The notes under the pieces were generated by a model that saw only the letters and a program-made list of their open reading frames with translations, was not told the origin of the DNA and did no database searches. The translations under genes and the position numbers were made by a program. From the NCBI GenBank assembly GCA_051252005.1, contig JBPOEZ010000003.1, positions 372,001-436,000 of the forward strand: 64,000 bases of DNA, in the 5' to 3' direction. Positions 51,774 through 58,919 of the stretch are shown here, one piece after another. Positions within the stretch are counted from its first letter, which is position 1. Each line of letters starts with the position of its first letter. The stretch comes from JACOMS01 sp051252005 (GTDB taxonomy: Bacteria; Pseudomonadota; Alphaproteobacteria; Caulobacterales; Maricaulaceae).

Positions 51774-52696
51774 GCGGCGTTTTAAGTCTCAAGCCTAGCT
51801 ATTATGAAGCCTTGCGGCGCTTAACCTTAGAACTTGCCGGTATCAATCTTGGCAAAGACCACCCATTCTTGATCGAAACGCGCCTGCGGACTTTATCCCG
51901 CCAAGAGGGCTATGACAGCCTCCTGCACATGATTGAAGAACTCTTCGGTCGCGGCGAAGCCAGATTAGCACTCCAAGTAGTGTCGTCACTGCTTGAACGC
52001 GACACTCACTTTAATCCAGACCCAGACAGCATAGAGTACCTGCAATCCCAAGTTTTGCCCTCACTTGGCGATATTTATGGTGAAAATACCATACGCATCT
52101 TATCGTTTGGCTGTAGTAGCGGACAGGAAACCTATTCAGTTGCCATGCAGGTGGACCGCTATAAGGCTGAATACCCTGGTCTGAAATTTGAAATTGTTGG
52201 CGTTGATTACCCTTCTCGCGCGCTGGAACGGGCCAAGCGGGGCGTCTATACACATTTCGAGGTACAGCGCGGTCTGCCTATTCGCGACCTCGTGACCTAT
52301 TTCGACCGAAAAGGGCAGGACTGGGCCGTGAAACAATCTCTCAAAGATAAGGTCACGTTCCAAGAACATCATCTCATGTCTAATCTCGCTAGCCTTGGGC
52401 ATTTTCACTTAGTTTTCTTACGGGGCCGCATGGCCTCCTACACAAGCGGCGCACGAATGCGTGTATTGCGCGGACTTTCCTCTATTGTTCGTCCACTTGG
52501 CTATCTCATGATTGGCTCTGATGAGCAGATGCCGAACATTACCTATGATTTTGACATAGCGGCCAATGCGCCCGGCGTCTTTCAACGCCGTCCGCCTCCG
52601 GAACCTATCGACGTCAGTGAAAACTCCGCATCAGAAGCTCTCCAGGCCCAACGGCTTACAATGCTGGAAAAAGAGATGCAGCGGCGTCAAGGGTAA
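51770..52696 (+). CDS. Atypical CheR-like methyltransferase-fold protein
   Basis: 308 residues with the CheR layout: an N-terminal helical domain (about 1-80) and an SAM-fold domain. The SAM motif reads 'FGCSSGQETYSVAM', where active CheR has GCSTGEEPYS. The later 'FCRNVLIYF' region reads 'VFLRGRMASYT', and the upstream 'TxFFRD' reads 'DTHFNPDPD'. SAM binding may survive, but glutamyl methylation is doubtful, and no chemoreceptor gene is nearby. The C-terminus adds a short coiled segment (LQAQRLTMLEKEMQRRQ). It is the last gene of the coupled trio. Confidence 0.75.
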   Translation: MSGVLSLKPSYYEALRRLTLELAGINLGKDHPFLIETRLRTLSRQEGYDSLLHMIEELFGRGEARLALQVVSSLLERDTHFNPDPDSIEYLQSQVLPSLGDIYGENTIRILSFGCSSGQETYSVAMQVDRYKAEYPGLKFEIVGVDYPSRALERAKRGVYTHFEVQRGLPIRDLVTYFDRKGQDWAVKQSLKDKVTFQEHHLMSNLASLGHFHLVFLRGRMASYTSGARMRVLRGLSSIVRPLGYLMIGSDEQMPNITYDFDIAANAPGVFQRRPPPEPIDVSENSASEALQAQRLTMLEKEMQRRQG

Positions 52697-52838
52697 CAGA
52701 CAGGTACATTCGATAAATCTACGAATTCTCAAACCTCAATAGCTTGCGCATAGGCGCCCCATTGCGCGGCTCCCACCATTTAACAATTCATACCAATACT
52801 TCCATGCTCAGTCTTTGAATTCACCTATCAGTACACAA

Positions 52839-52860
52839 ATAAAAACCCGCTAAAAGCGGG
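52839..52860 (-). terminator. Intrinsic terminator of ctrA
   Basis: CCCGCT/AGCGGG arms (52846-52851, 52855-52860) with a 3-nt loop. On the minus strand they lead into a five-T run. It lies 32 bases past the ctrA stop, in the convergent gap with the CheR-like gene. Confidence 0.85.
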
Positions 52861-52891
52861 CCTTGTATTCATATAAAAAATTGCCTTGAAA

Positions 52892-53587
52892 TTAGGCGCT
52901 AAGACGATCTTTCGCCGGATCGCGAAGAACATAACCACGTCCCCAAACAGTCTCGATAAAGTGGTCTCCGCCTGTTGCAGACGCGAGCTTCTTACGAAGC
53001 TTACAGATAAATACATCAATAATTTTAAGTTCAGGTTCGTCCATGCCGCCGTAAAGATGATTGAGGAACATCTCTTTGGTGAGTGTTGTGCCTTTACGCA
53101 GGGATAGAAGCTCAAGCATTTGGTATTCTTTGCCGGTCAGGTGAACGCGGTGGTCACCGACTTCGACTGTCTTAGCGTCAAGGTTGACTTTAATTTCGCC
53201 TGTCGTGATTACGGATTGTGAATGTCCTTTAGATCGGCGTACAACCGCGTGAATACGAGCAATGAGTTCATCTTTATGGAAAGGCTTCGTCATATAATCG
53301 TCGGCGCCAGTGCCAAGTCCACGAACCTTAGAGTCAATATCCGATGTACCAGACAGAATAAAGATGGGCGTATTCACTTTTGCTAGACGAAGCGTCTTGA
53401 GAACATCAAATCCAGGCATGTCCGGCAAATTGAGGTCTAGAAGAATGATATCGTAATCATAAAGTTTCCCAAGATCGACACCTTCTTCACCAAGGTCCGT
53501 CGTATAGACGTTAAAACCTTCAGTCTTAAGCATCAACTCGATGCCTTGAGCTGTCGCATTATCATCCTCAATCAGAAGAACGCGCAT
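52892..53587 (-). CDS. ctrA: Cell-cycle master response regulator CtrA
   Basis: 231 residues, OmpR/PhoB type. The receiver starts MRVLLIEDDNATAQG and has the phospho-Asp in 'ILLDLNLPDMPG' (about residue 51) and Lys in 'MTKPFHKDEL'. The winged-helix output domain has 'LTGKEYQMLELLSLRKGTTL' and 'KIIDVFICKLRKKL'. This is nearly the textbook CtrA sequence. CtrA-P silences the replication origin and activates flagellar, pilus and division genes. The ATG at 53587 has GGGAGGG upstream and is preferred to an earlier in-frame start. Unlike Caulobacter CtrA, which ends in Ala-Ala, it ends '...KDRLSA', a single Ala. GANTC sites lie upstream. Confidence 0.96.
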   Translation of the reverse strand: MRVLLIEDDNATAQGIELMLKTEGFNVYTTDLGEEGVDLGKLYDYDIILLDLNLPDMPGFDVLKTLRLAKVNTPIFILSGTSDIDSKVRGLGTGADDYMTKPFHKDELIARIHAVVRRSKGHSQSVITTGEIKVNLDAKTVEVGDHRVHLTGKEYQMLELLSLRKGTTLTKEMFLNHLYGGMDEPELKIIDVFICKLRKKLASATGGDHFIETVWGRGYVLRDPAKDRLSA

Positions 53588-53604
53588 ATTATACCCTCCC
53601 AGGC

Positions 53605-53713
53605 GAATCAATATTTCCTACAATAGAAATATATGTAACTGATTATTAGGCATACGTGAATCCCGTAAATCAAATGTTAACGCTAAGACGAGTTTATATT
53701 AACGGTTCATTAG
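53605..53713. promoter_or_regulatory. ctrA/fliJ divergent control region with GANTC sites and near-CtrA box
   Basis: GAATC sites (GANTC, the CcrM methylation sequence) lie at 53605-53609 and 53658-53662. TTAA-CGGTTCA-TTAG at 53699-53713 differs from the CtrA consensus by one base. Caulobacter ctrA is controlled by methylation of a GANTC site and by CtrA itself, and this layout is compatible. Confidence 0.45.
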
Positions 53714-53858
53714 CATTATTTTGGAGTTTTTGCCCCAATCCTGTTCCCCCTTGGGACGCTCGTGCATTTTTCTTGAAATCTTTACGAGACCGTAAACTTG
53801 TTGAGCTACCTCATATGTAAGGCAGAAAACTGCCATGGTGTAAATATAGGTGAATGAG

Positions 53859-54230
53859 ATGAACCAGGCAATGGAAAGGAGTGTGCGTCAAACGCGTTTT
53901 GCGATTGAAGACCTCCAAAAACGTATCGCTGTCCTCGAGGCTACCCGAGAAGACCTCGAGCGGCAAATATCAAAACTTAATGACAGTGTCCCCGAAGACG
54001 AAATTGAAGCTGATGCACAGCGCGATGGCTACGTTTCCTACGGCTCATATGCGAAGTCCGTCATTGAACGTAAGAAAAACATACGTTCATCCTTAGACAA
54101 TATTGGCGACCAGCAAAGCAATCTTAGTTCAGACCTTCTAGTGGCCCTCGATGCCTTAGATAGTTTTGAACGTGTAAGAGCACGCCAGATGGCTCAACAA
54201 GCTGAAAGAGCGATGCGCAAACGCGGTTAG
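53859..54230 (+). CDS. FliJ-like flagellar export chaperone
   Basis: 123 residues, almost entirely coiled-coil. 'RFAIEDLQKRIAVLEATRED' near the start and the closing 'RARQMAQQAERAMRKRG' fit alphaproteobacterial FliJ, the stalk-like component of the flagellar export ATPase. No other flagellar gene is in the window, so this is an orphan FliJ or a general coiled-coil protein. It is divergent from ctrA, an arrangement that fits CtrA control of flagellar genes. The ATG at 53859 has AGGTGA at good spacing; an in-frame GTG lies 9 bases upstream. Confidence 0.6.
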   Translation: MNQAMERSVRQTRFAIEDLQKRIAVLEATREDLERQISKLNDSVPEDEIEADAQRDGYVSYGSYAKSVIERKKNIRSSLDNIGDQQSNLSSDLLVALDALDSFERVRARQMAQQAERAMRKRG

Positions 54231-54273
54231 CGCTGTCTCTATATAATATACGCGACAATCGACGCGCATATTT

Positions 54274-54299
54274 CGCATACAGATGACAGTCTGTATGCG
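54274..54299. terminator. Stem-loop between convergent fliJ-like and anti-sigma genes
   Basis: CGCATACAGA and TCTGTATGCG are perfect 10-bp arms with a 6-nt loop directly abutting the anti-sigma stop. T-runs are weak on both sides, so it may end or protect transcripts of both genes. Confidence 0.55.
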
Positions 54300-54800
54300 T
54301 TATAGATCGAACTCGGCGTATGCTATGCTTGTGTCCACACCTTCAACCCAGCTATAAATTTCTGAGATCCCTAGAGTATTAGCCGCTGCCTGCCAGCCAT
54401 CTTGACTTTCAGTCACACTGGCATCCGTTTCAGCTAGAACAACGACATCATCACCCCCAGGTGTGGGAAGGAACTGAGCTCCGCCAAAGCCGAGCGCAAA
54501 CGCCGCCGTAACCATCGCCGCGACAGAGCGCCATGCTGGCGCGGCACGCCGTACATTTACTGGTGTAACAGTTTGATCTTTTAAGTTCATCAGTATGCGC
54601 CGCTTCAGAAGATCGCTCGGCGGACGGAGCTGCACGAGCGATAAAGCTTCATCTAACTTTTTAGCGTGTGCGAGGAGCGGCTTCGCCGCTTTGCCATTAT
54701 TCTGGACAAAGTCCTGCGCCTGCGGGCGTAATTCATTTGGCCATTTTTTCGGGTCGGCACCATAAGCAGAAACCAGCTGCTCAAATTTTTCAATATTCAT
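54300..54800 (-). CDS. Putative anti-sigma factor, single membrane helix
   Basis: 166 residues. The N-terminal 80 residues are helical and cytosolic ('FEQLVSAYGADPKKWPNELR', 'LKRRILMNL'). One membrane helix follows at about 88-108, with a short periplasmic tail. The gene starts on the last base of the ECF sigma stop (TAATG), the usual arrangement for an anti-sigma factor. No zinc HxxxCxxC motif is seen, so it is not of the ZAS type. Identity is inferred mainly from position and topology. Confidence 0.7.
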   Translation of the reverse strand: MNIEKFEQLVSAYGADPKKWPNELRPQAQDFVQNNGKAAKPLLAHAKKLDEALSLVQLRPPSDLLKRRILMNLKDQTVTPVNVRRAAPAWRSVAAMVTAAFALGFGGAQFLPTPGGDDVVVLAETDASVTESQDGWQAAANTLGISEIYSWVEGVDTSIAYAEFDL

Positions 54801-55396
54801 TATATCCCTCCATTCATATCTACTGGGCCCTGCAATATAATACGCAGAGCTTTTCGCGCGCGCACCAAAAGTGATTCATATGCGGCAATACTGATCCCCA
54901 TAATCTCTGCCCCTTCTCTTTGTGCGACGTTCTGATAATACGATAACGTCAACGCTAACCGCTGACTTTCTGGTAGTTTTGCTAGGCCCGTGGCTACAAT
55001 GTGTTCCTGTTCGTTGGCGCTAACTTTTTCAAAGGCCTCAGCTCTTTCATCAACCATTTCTGGAACTTCGTCTGTATAGATTGGTCCCTTTTTTTTCAAT
55101 ATATCCAAACAATGGTTCCTCGCGACACGGCGTATCCACGTAATCAATTTAGCACGGCCTGGTGTCCAATTCGGCATATGCTGCCACGTCTTGAGAAAAA
55201 CAGACTGTGTAACATCTTCCGCCAAGACGGGGTCTTGCAACATGTAATTTGCGAGGCTGTGTATTGTTTTCATGTGCCGATCAACGAGCATAGCAAACGC
55301 CCGTTCATCCCGCGCCATCATAGCCGGAATAATATCCTCGTCCGGATCAACCCTTGCGGGCCCGCCGGACGAGGCATTTTCAGCAACAAGCCCCAT
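54800..55396 (-). CDS. ECF-family RNA polymerase sigma factor
   Basis: 198 residues. Sigma-2 has 'DERAFAMLVDRHMKTIHSLA' and 'LAEDVTQSVFLKTWQHM' (about residues 30-80). Sigma-4 has 'LPESQRLALTLSYYQNVAQ' and 'EIMGISIAAYESLLVRARKAL' in parts (about 140-190). ECF sigmas direct small stress regulons and are held by a partner anti-sigma, here the next gene. It lies 6 bases downstream of the EF-hand gene, so the operon is EF-hand, sigma, anti-sigma. Confidence 0.9.
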   Translation of the reverse strand: MGLVAENASSGGPARVDPDEDIIPAMMARDERAFAMLVDRHMKTIHSLANYMLQDPVLAEDVTQSVFLKTWQHMPNWTPGRAKLITWIRRVARNHCLDILKKKGPIYTDEVPEMVDERAEAFEKVSANEQEHIVATGLAKLPESQRLALTLSYYQNVAQREGAEIMGISIAAYESLLVRARKALRIILQGPVDMNGGI

Positions 55397-55402
55397 GCAG
55401 GT

Positions 55403-56044
55403 TTAGTCCTTAGGTCCGCGTTTTTCATGACCTTTATGACCTTTACGACGCATACGGCCTTCGCCTTCGCTTAAGATGCCATCTTTATTCACATCCATAC
55501 GCGCAAACATGGCTTCAGTTGCAGTTTTATGTTCGTCAAGCGTGATGACGCCATCGCCATTGGCATCAGGATTAAACCGTTCGCCTTTGTCTTTGCGCAT
55601 GGCCTTACGTTTTTTGCCCTTTTCTTTTCGCTTCTCATGCATTTCTTTGCGTTTAGCATGGCGCGCCTCACGATCTTTCGTATTGACTTCGCCGTCACCA
55701 TTAGCGTCCCAGCGCGATTTGCGGTTTTCACCCCGTTTGGCAGACATGGAATTAAACTCAGCTTTGGAAATCACGCCGTCATTATTGGCATCAATTTTAT
55801 TAAAGTAGGCATCAGTCATTTCCGCTTTACGGTTTTCGAATTCAGCGCGCCGTTCTTCTTTTGTTACGACGCCGTCGCCATTGGTATCAGTTTTCGCAAA
55901 ACGTTCGCTAGCATGAGCGACAAATTCTGCTTTCGAAATCTGGCCGTCTTTATTCGTGTCGGCTTTTGGGTTGGCCAAAGCCGCGCCAGATAAAAGCAAT
56001 GTCGCGGTAACGCTCAAAAGCGCAAGTTTCTTAGTATGAGTCAT
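55403..56044 (-). CDS. Exported protein with about six EF-hand motifs
   Basis: 213 residues with a signal peptide (LALLSVTATLLLSGAALA). Six DxNxDG loops are visible: DTNKDGQIS, DTNGDGVVT, DANNDGVIS, DANGDGEVN, DANGDGVIT and DVNKDGILS, each followed by Glu or Asp at or near loop position 12. A Lys/Arg-rich stretch (about residues 132-155) lies between the fourth and fifth. It should bind calcium in the periplasm. As first gene of the operon with an ECF sigma and an anti-sigma, it may be a calcium sensor or a target of that regulon. Confidence 0.88.
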   Translation of the reverse strand: MTHTKKLALLSVTATLLLSGAALANPKADTNKDGQISKAEFVAHASERFAKTDTNGDGVVTKEERRAEFENRKAEMTDAYFNKIDANNDGVISKAEFNSMSAKRGENRKSRWDANGDGEVNTKDREARHAKRKEMHEKRKEKGKKRKAMRKDKGERFNPDANGDGVITLDEHKTATEAMFARMDVNKDGILSEGEGRMRRKGHKGHEKRGPKD

Positions 56045-56146
56045 AAGGAAGCTCCTAAAGTTATGTGACTATAACCTTAAAACGCCTCGCCGCGCAAAAC
56101 CCGTCGCGAGATTGCTAATTTTTAATAAATGGAGTGTGTTGGCGGG

Positions 56147-56827
56147 TTAAGCCGCCGCAGACTGCGTGGCGGCCTGCTGCACAGAAGCAAACAAAGCTTC
56201 GGACAAGTCTGCTCTGGCCAAATGCCCAAGATAGGGCGGCGGCGCGCCAAGAAACTCGGCAATCGTCTGCGTCAATAACGTCGCCGTTTCAGCAGCGATG
56301 TCGGCATCGCCAACAGACACCAGAAGCGGATCAAACCGCGGGTGCCGTTTCCGGCAAGCATCTATCATCCAGTAAGCCCGCATGAAATGATCTGAACCGC
56401 TATCATAAGAGAGTAAACTCATATCTGCCGCGCCCGCGAGCTTAACGTGGCTAGGCGAACATCCGGCCTGCGTGCCGACAAACACCCAATCATAGTCTAA
56501 AGATAATGCGGCTAAGCTGCCGAGTATCATATCCAAAGATGCAGCGCCGACCGCGATAATTGTGAAATTATCTTCAGGTGTAACATATTTGGCGTCGCTT
56601 ATAGAGGCATCATGAAAGAGAACATCAGCAAGAGTTGTTTTATAAGAAACACCAGCCTTCTGCATCAAGGCCCCATCTTGGCAATCCACCAATAAAACCC
56701 GCTCGCCGGCCGAAGCGCTCGATTGGGCTAAGGCGAGTGTCGTACCAGCAGCGCTAACGTGATCATTTGCGCAAAAGACCGGAACGAGACGTCCCTCGGG
56801 GTAATGTGACTTTTCCTGCAGTGGCAT
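56147..56827 (-). CDS. MinD/ParA-like protein lacking the P-loop lysine
   Basis: 226 residues with the ParA/MinD/FlhG fold order. The N-terminal loop reads 'CANDHVSAAGTTLALAQ', where a deviant Walker A (KGGxGKT) is expected and both lysines are absent. The A' strand 'RVLLVDCQDG' and a late 'VFVGTQAGCSPSHVKLAGAAD' equal the Walker B and following segment. ATP hydrolysis is doubtful. Relatives control flagellar number, pilus placement or capsule. It lies upstream of sciP, 184 bp away on the opposite side of a terminator. TTAA-TTCCCGG-CTAA at 56881-56895, in its promoter region, is one base off the CtrA consensus. Confidence 0.6.
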   Translation of the reverse strand: MPLQEKSHYPEGRLVPVFCANDHVSAAGTTLALAQSSASAGERVLLVDCQDGALMQKAGVSYKTTLADVLFHDASISDAKYVTPEDNFTIIAVGAASLDMILGSLAALSLDYDWVFVGTQAGCSPSHVKLAGAADMSLLSYDSGSDHFMRAYWMIDACRKRHPRFDPLLVSVGDADIAAETATLLTQTIAEFLGAPPPYLGHLARADLSEALFASVQQAATQSAAA

Positions 56828-56958
56828 GATTGACCTGAAACCGTCTAATTTGTTTGATAATGCAGCCTAACCAATCAGACTTAATTCCCGGCTAAGCAAC
56901 ACGGACAATATTTAATTAAAACATATGGTTAAGGAAAAATGACCTGTATTCAGAGCAC

Positions 56959-56987
56959 AAAAAAAAACCGCTCAATAAGAACGGCTT
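56959..56987 (-). terminator. Intrinsic terminator of sciP
   Basis: On the minus strand AGCCGTTC pairs with GAGCGGTT (two G-T pairs, 5-nt loop), then a nine-base T-run. It lies 25 bases past the sciP stop. Confidence 0.88.
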
Positions 56988-57011
56988 TCCATCAATAATA
57001 CAAAAGGATCT

Positions 57012-57287
57012 TTAAGCGCGGTATTGCTGTATCCGTGTTGTCCGCAAACCCGCAATGCCATGTGACTCAATCGAGGCTTGCCATGCTAAAAACTCTTCGC
57101 CGGAAAGACCGTAACGGTCACAGGCACCTTCTAACGTTAACAATCCGCCTCTCACTGCGGCGACAACTTCGGCCTTACGGCGAATGACCCATCTAACTGT
57201 ATTGGGTTTTGGAAGATCTGCTAAGGTAAGCGGCGTACCCTCTGGTCCGATCACCATATTCTCTCTTTTGTGTCTACGTTCTGACAT
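57012..57287 (-). CDS. sciP: CtrA-antagonist SciP (DUF1153)
   Basis: 91 residues with the SciP/DUF1153 fold: 'VIGPEGTPLTLADLPKPNTV', 'RWVIRRKAEVVAAVRGGLLT' and the helix-turn-helix 'GACDRYGLSGEEFLAWQ'. In Caulobacter SciP binds CtrA at its target promoters and blocks transcription in G1. It was first described as a small CtrA inhibitory protein. Here it lies within 3.5 kb of ctrA. The upstream 300 bp hold several TTAA elements and one GANTC. Confidence 0.93.
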   Translation of the reverse strand: MSERRHKRENMVIGPEGTPLTLADLPKPNTVRWVIRRKAEVVAAVRGGLLTLEGACDRYGLSGEEFLAWQASIESHGIAGLRTTRIQQYRA

Positions 57288-57587
57288 TAACGCCCCTCAC
57301 ATGCGGTTATTTGTTATAGGCTTTTTATAGGAGCAGTATCTTAAAAAGGTTTTAATCTCCCGTTTTTTCTCAATAAAATCAAAGGTTTACGAAGGTTAAC
57401 AAATTAATTACTCTTAACAAATCCTTACATTAAAAATAAGTCATTGATTCTATTAGAGGTTTTTTGGAAAAGTAGGCGTACTGTGTCTCGACTTGAAACA
57501 AAAGCCTCCCTATATGGGGGACGAAGTTAACGATAGAGTGTTAACACGGTTGCTAATTTAGCGCATTTTGAGGCAATATCATTAACC
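57288..57587. promoter_or_regulatory. 300-bp divergent sciP/mnmA control region
   Basis: AT-rich, with TTAACAAAT repeated at 57396-57404 and 57414-57422, and a third TTAA between them (57404-57407). Spacings are N4 and N6, not the N7 of the CtrA consensus. GATTC (GANTC) at 57446-57450, and GTTAAC elements at 57526-57531 and 57540-57545. No gene or known RNA is seen. Confidence 0.4.
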
Positions 57588-58793
57588 ATGAAAACAGAAG
57601 ATCCACATAAAACGCCCCCTTCCGGCCCTATTTCTTCTGCGCAAGACTCCAAACCTGCCGAAATGAACAGTCTTGGCTTTGCAAAAGCGCCAAAAGACAC
57701 CCGTGTGGTCGTGGCGATGTCCGGCGGGGTGGATAGTTCTGTCTGCGCGGCGCTGCTTGCGCGCGAAGGGTATGACGTTATTGGCGTGACGCTACAACTC
57801 TATGATCACGGCGCGGCTATTCAAAAGGCCAAAGCCTGCTGCGCGGGCCAAGACATCTATGATGCCAAGCGCGTAGCCGAAATGATGGGCTTTCCGCATT
57901 ATGTCCTCGATTATGAAAGCAACTTCCGCGAATCCGTTATGGAAGACTTCGCCGATACATACCTTATGGGCTCAACGCCGATCCCCTGCGTGCGCTGTAA
58001 CCAGACAGTGAAATTCCGAGACCTGCTCGACGTTGCCAAAGACCTAGACGCTGACTGCATGGCCACAGGTCATTATATTAAGCGCGTAGACGGCCCTGAC
58101 GGGCCAGAACTTCACCGTGCATTTGACGGCGGCAAAGACCAATCTTACTTCTTATTTGCAACGACCCATGATCAGCTCGCATTCTTGCGGTTTCCTCTGG
58201 GCCATATGGATAAGTCCGAAACTCGCCGCCTTGCTGTAGAGATGGGCCTCAACGTGGCCTCCAAACCTGACAGCCAAGACATATGTTTCGTTCCAACGGG
58301 GCGCTACACAGACGTGATTGAAAAAATGCGTCCCAACGCAGCTCAGCCCGGCGAGATGGTGCATATGGATGGCCGCGTACTCGGCACACACCGCGGGGTT
58401 ATGTATTACACGGTCGGGCAAAGGCGCGGCCTCGGTCTTCCGGACGGAAGCGGACTGGATCCGCTCTATGTTGTCCGCATCGACGCGCCTGCCAAGCAAG
58501 TCATTGTCGGGCCGCGCGCGGCGTTAGAGCGCTCCCGCATTTACCTCACCGATATCAATTGGATTGGCCAAGGCGTATTTGGTAAAGATCTCGACGGAAA
58601 AACGATCAAAGTTAAAGTTCGCTCAACCCGCCCGCCCGAACCCGCAAAGCTCGCGTGGGACGGCGATGAGCTCTCCATTCTCCTGGACAGCCCTGACCAA
58701 GGCATCTCTCCCGGACAAGCTTGTGTCTTTTATGAACCAAGAGACGATGCCGCGCGCGTCTTAGGCGGCGGATGGATCACAAGAACCGCTTAA
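57588..58793 (+). CDS. mnmA: tRNA-specific 2-thiouridylase MnmA
   Basis: 401 residues. The PP-loop SGGVDSS lies near residue 45, the two catalytic cysteines are in 'PIPCVRCNQTVKF' and 'SQDICFVP', and the C-terminal beta-barrels start near 'GQRRGLGLPDG'. MnmA thiolates the wobble uridine of tRNA Lys, Glu and Gln. The start at 57588 gives a 25-residue polar extension before 'MNSLGFAKAPKDTRVVVAMSGG' (residues 26-47), where many alphaproteobacterial MnmA proteins begin, so 57663 is a strong alternative. A tRNA gene follows. Confidence 0.93.
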   Translation: MKTEDPHKTPPSGPISSAQDSKPAEMNSLGFAKAPKDTRVVVAMSGGVDSSVCAALLAREGYDVIGVTLQLYDHGAAIQKAKACCAGQDIYDAKRVAEMMGFPHYVLDYESNFRESVMEDFADTYLMGSTPIPCVRCNQTVKFRDLLDVAKDLDADCMATGHYIKRVDGPDGPELHRAFDGGKDQSYFLFATTHDQLAFLRFPLGHMDKSETRRLAVEMGLNVASKPDSQDICFVPTGRYTDVIEKMRPNAAQPGEMVHMDGRVLGTHRGVMYYTVGQRRGLGLPDGSGLDPLYVVRIDAPAKQVIVGPRAALERSRIYLTDINWIGQGVFGKDLDGKTIKVKVRSTRPPEPAKLAWDGDELSILLDSPDQGISPGQACVFYEPRDDAARVLGGGWITRTA

Positions 58794-58834
58794 CGCTTGA
58801 AAGCTTTAATCACCGCAACTAAAACGCCTTATCA

Positions 58835-58911
58835 GGTCCCGTAGCTCAGTCGGATAGAGCGCAAGATTCCTAATCTTGAGGCCGGTGGTTCAAATCCACC
58901 CGGGGTCACCA
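58835..58911 (+). tRNA. tRNA-Arg (anticodon CCU)
   Basis: 77 bases including an encoded CCA. Acceptor GGTCCCG pairs with CGGGGTC (two G-T pairs), D-arm GCTC...GAGC, anticodon stem CAAGA/TCTTG with loop TTCCTAA (anticodon CCT at 58869-58871) and T-arm GGTGG-TTCAAAT-CCACC. It reads AGG codons. Confidence 0.96.
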
Positions 58912-58919
58912 TTTTCGTT

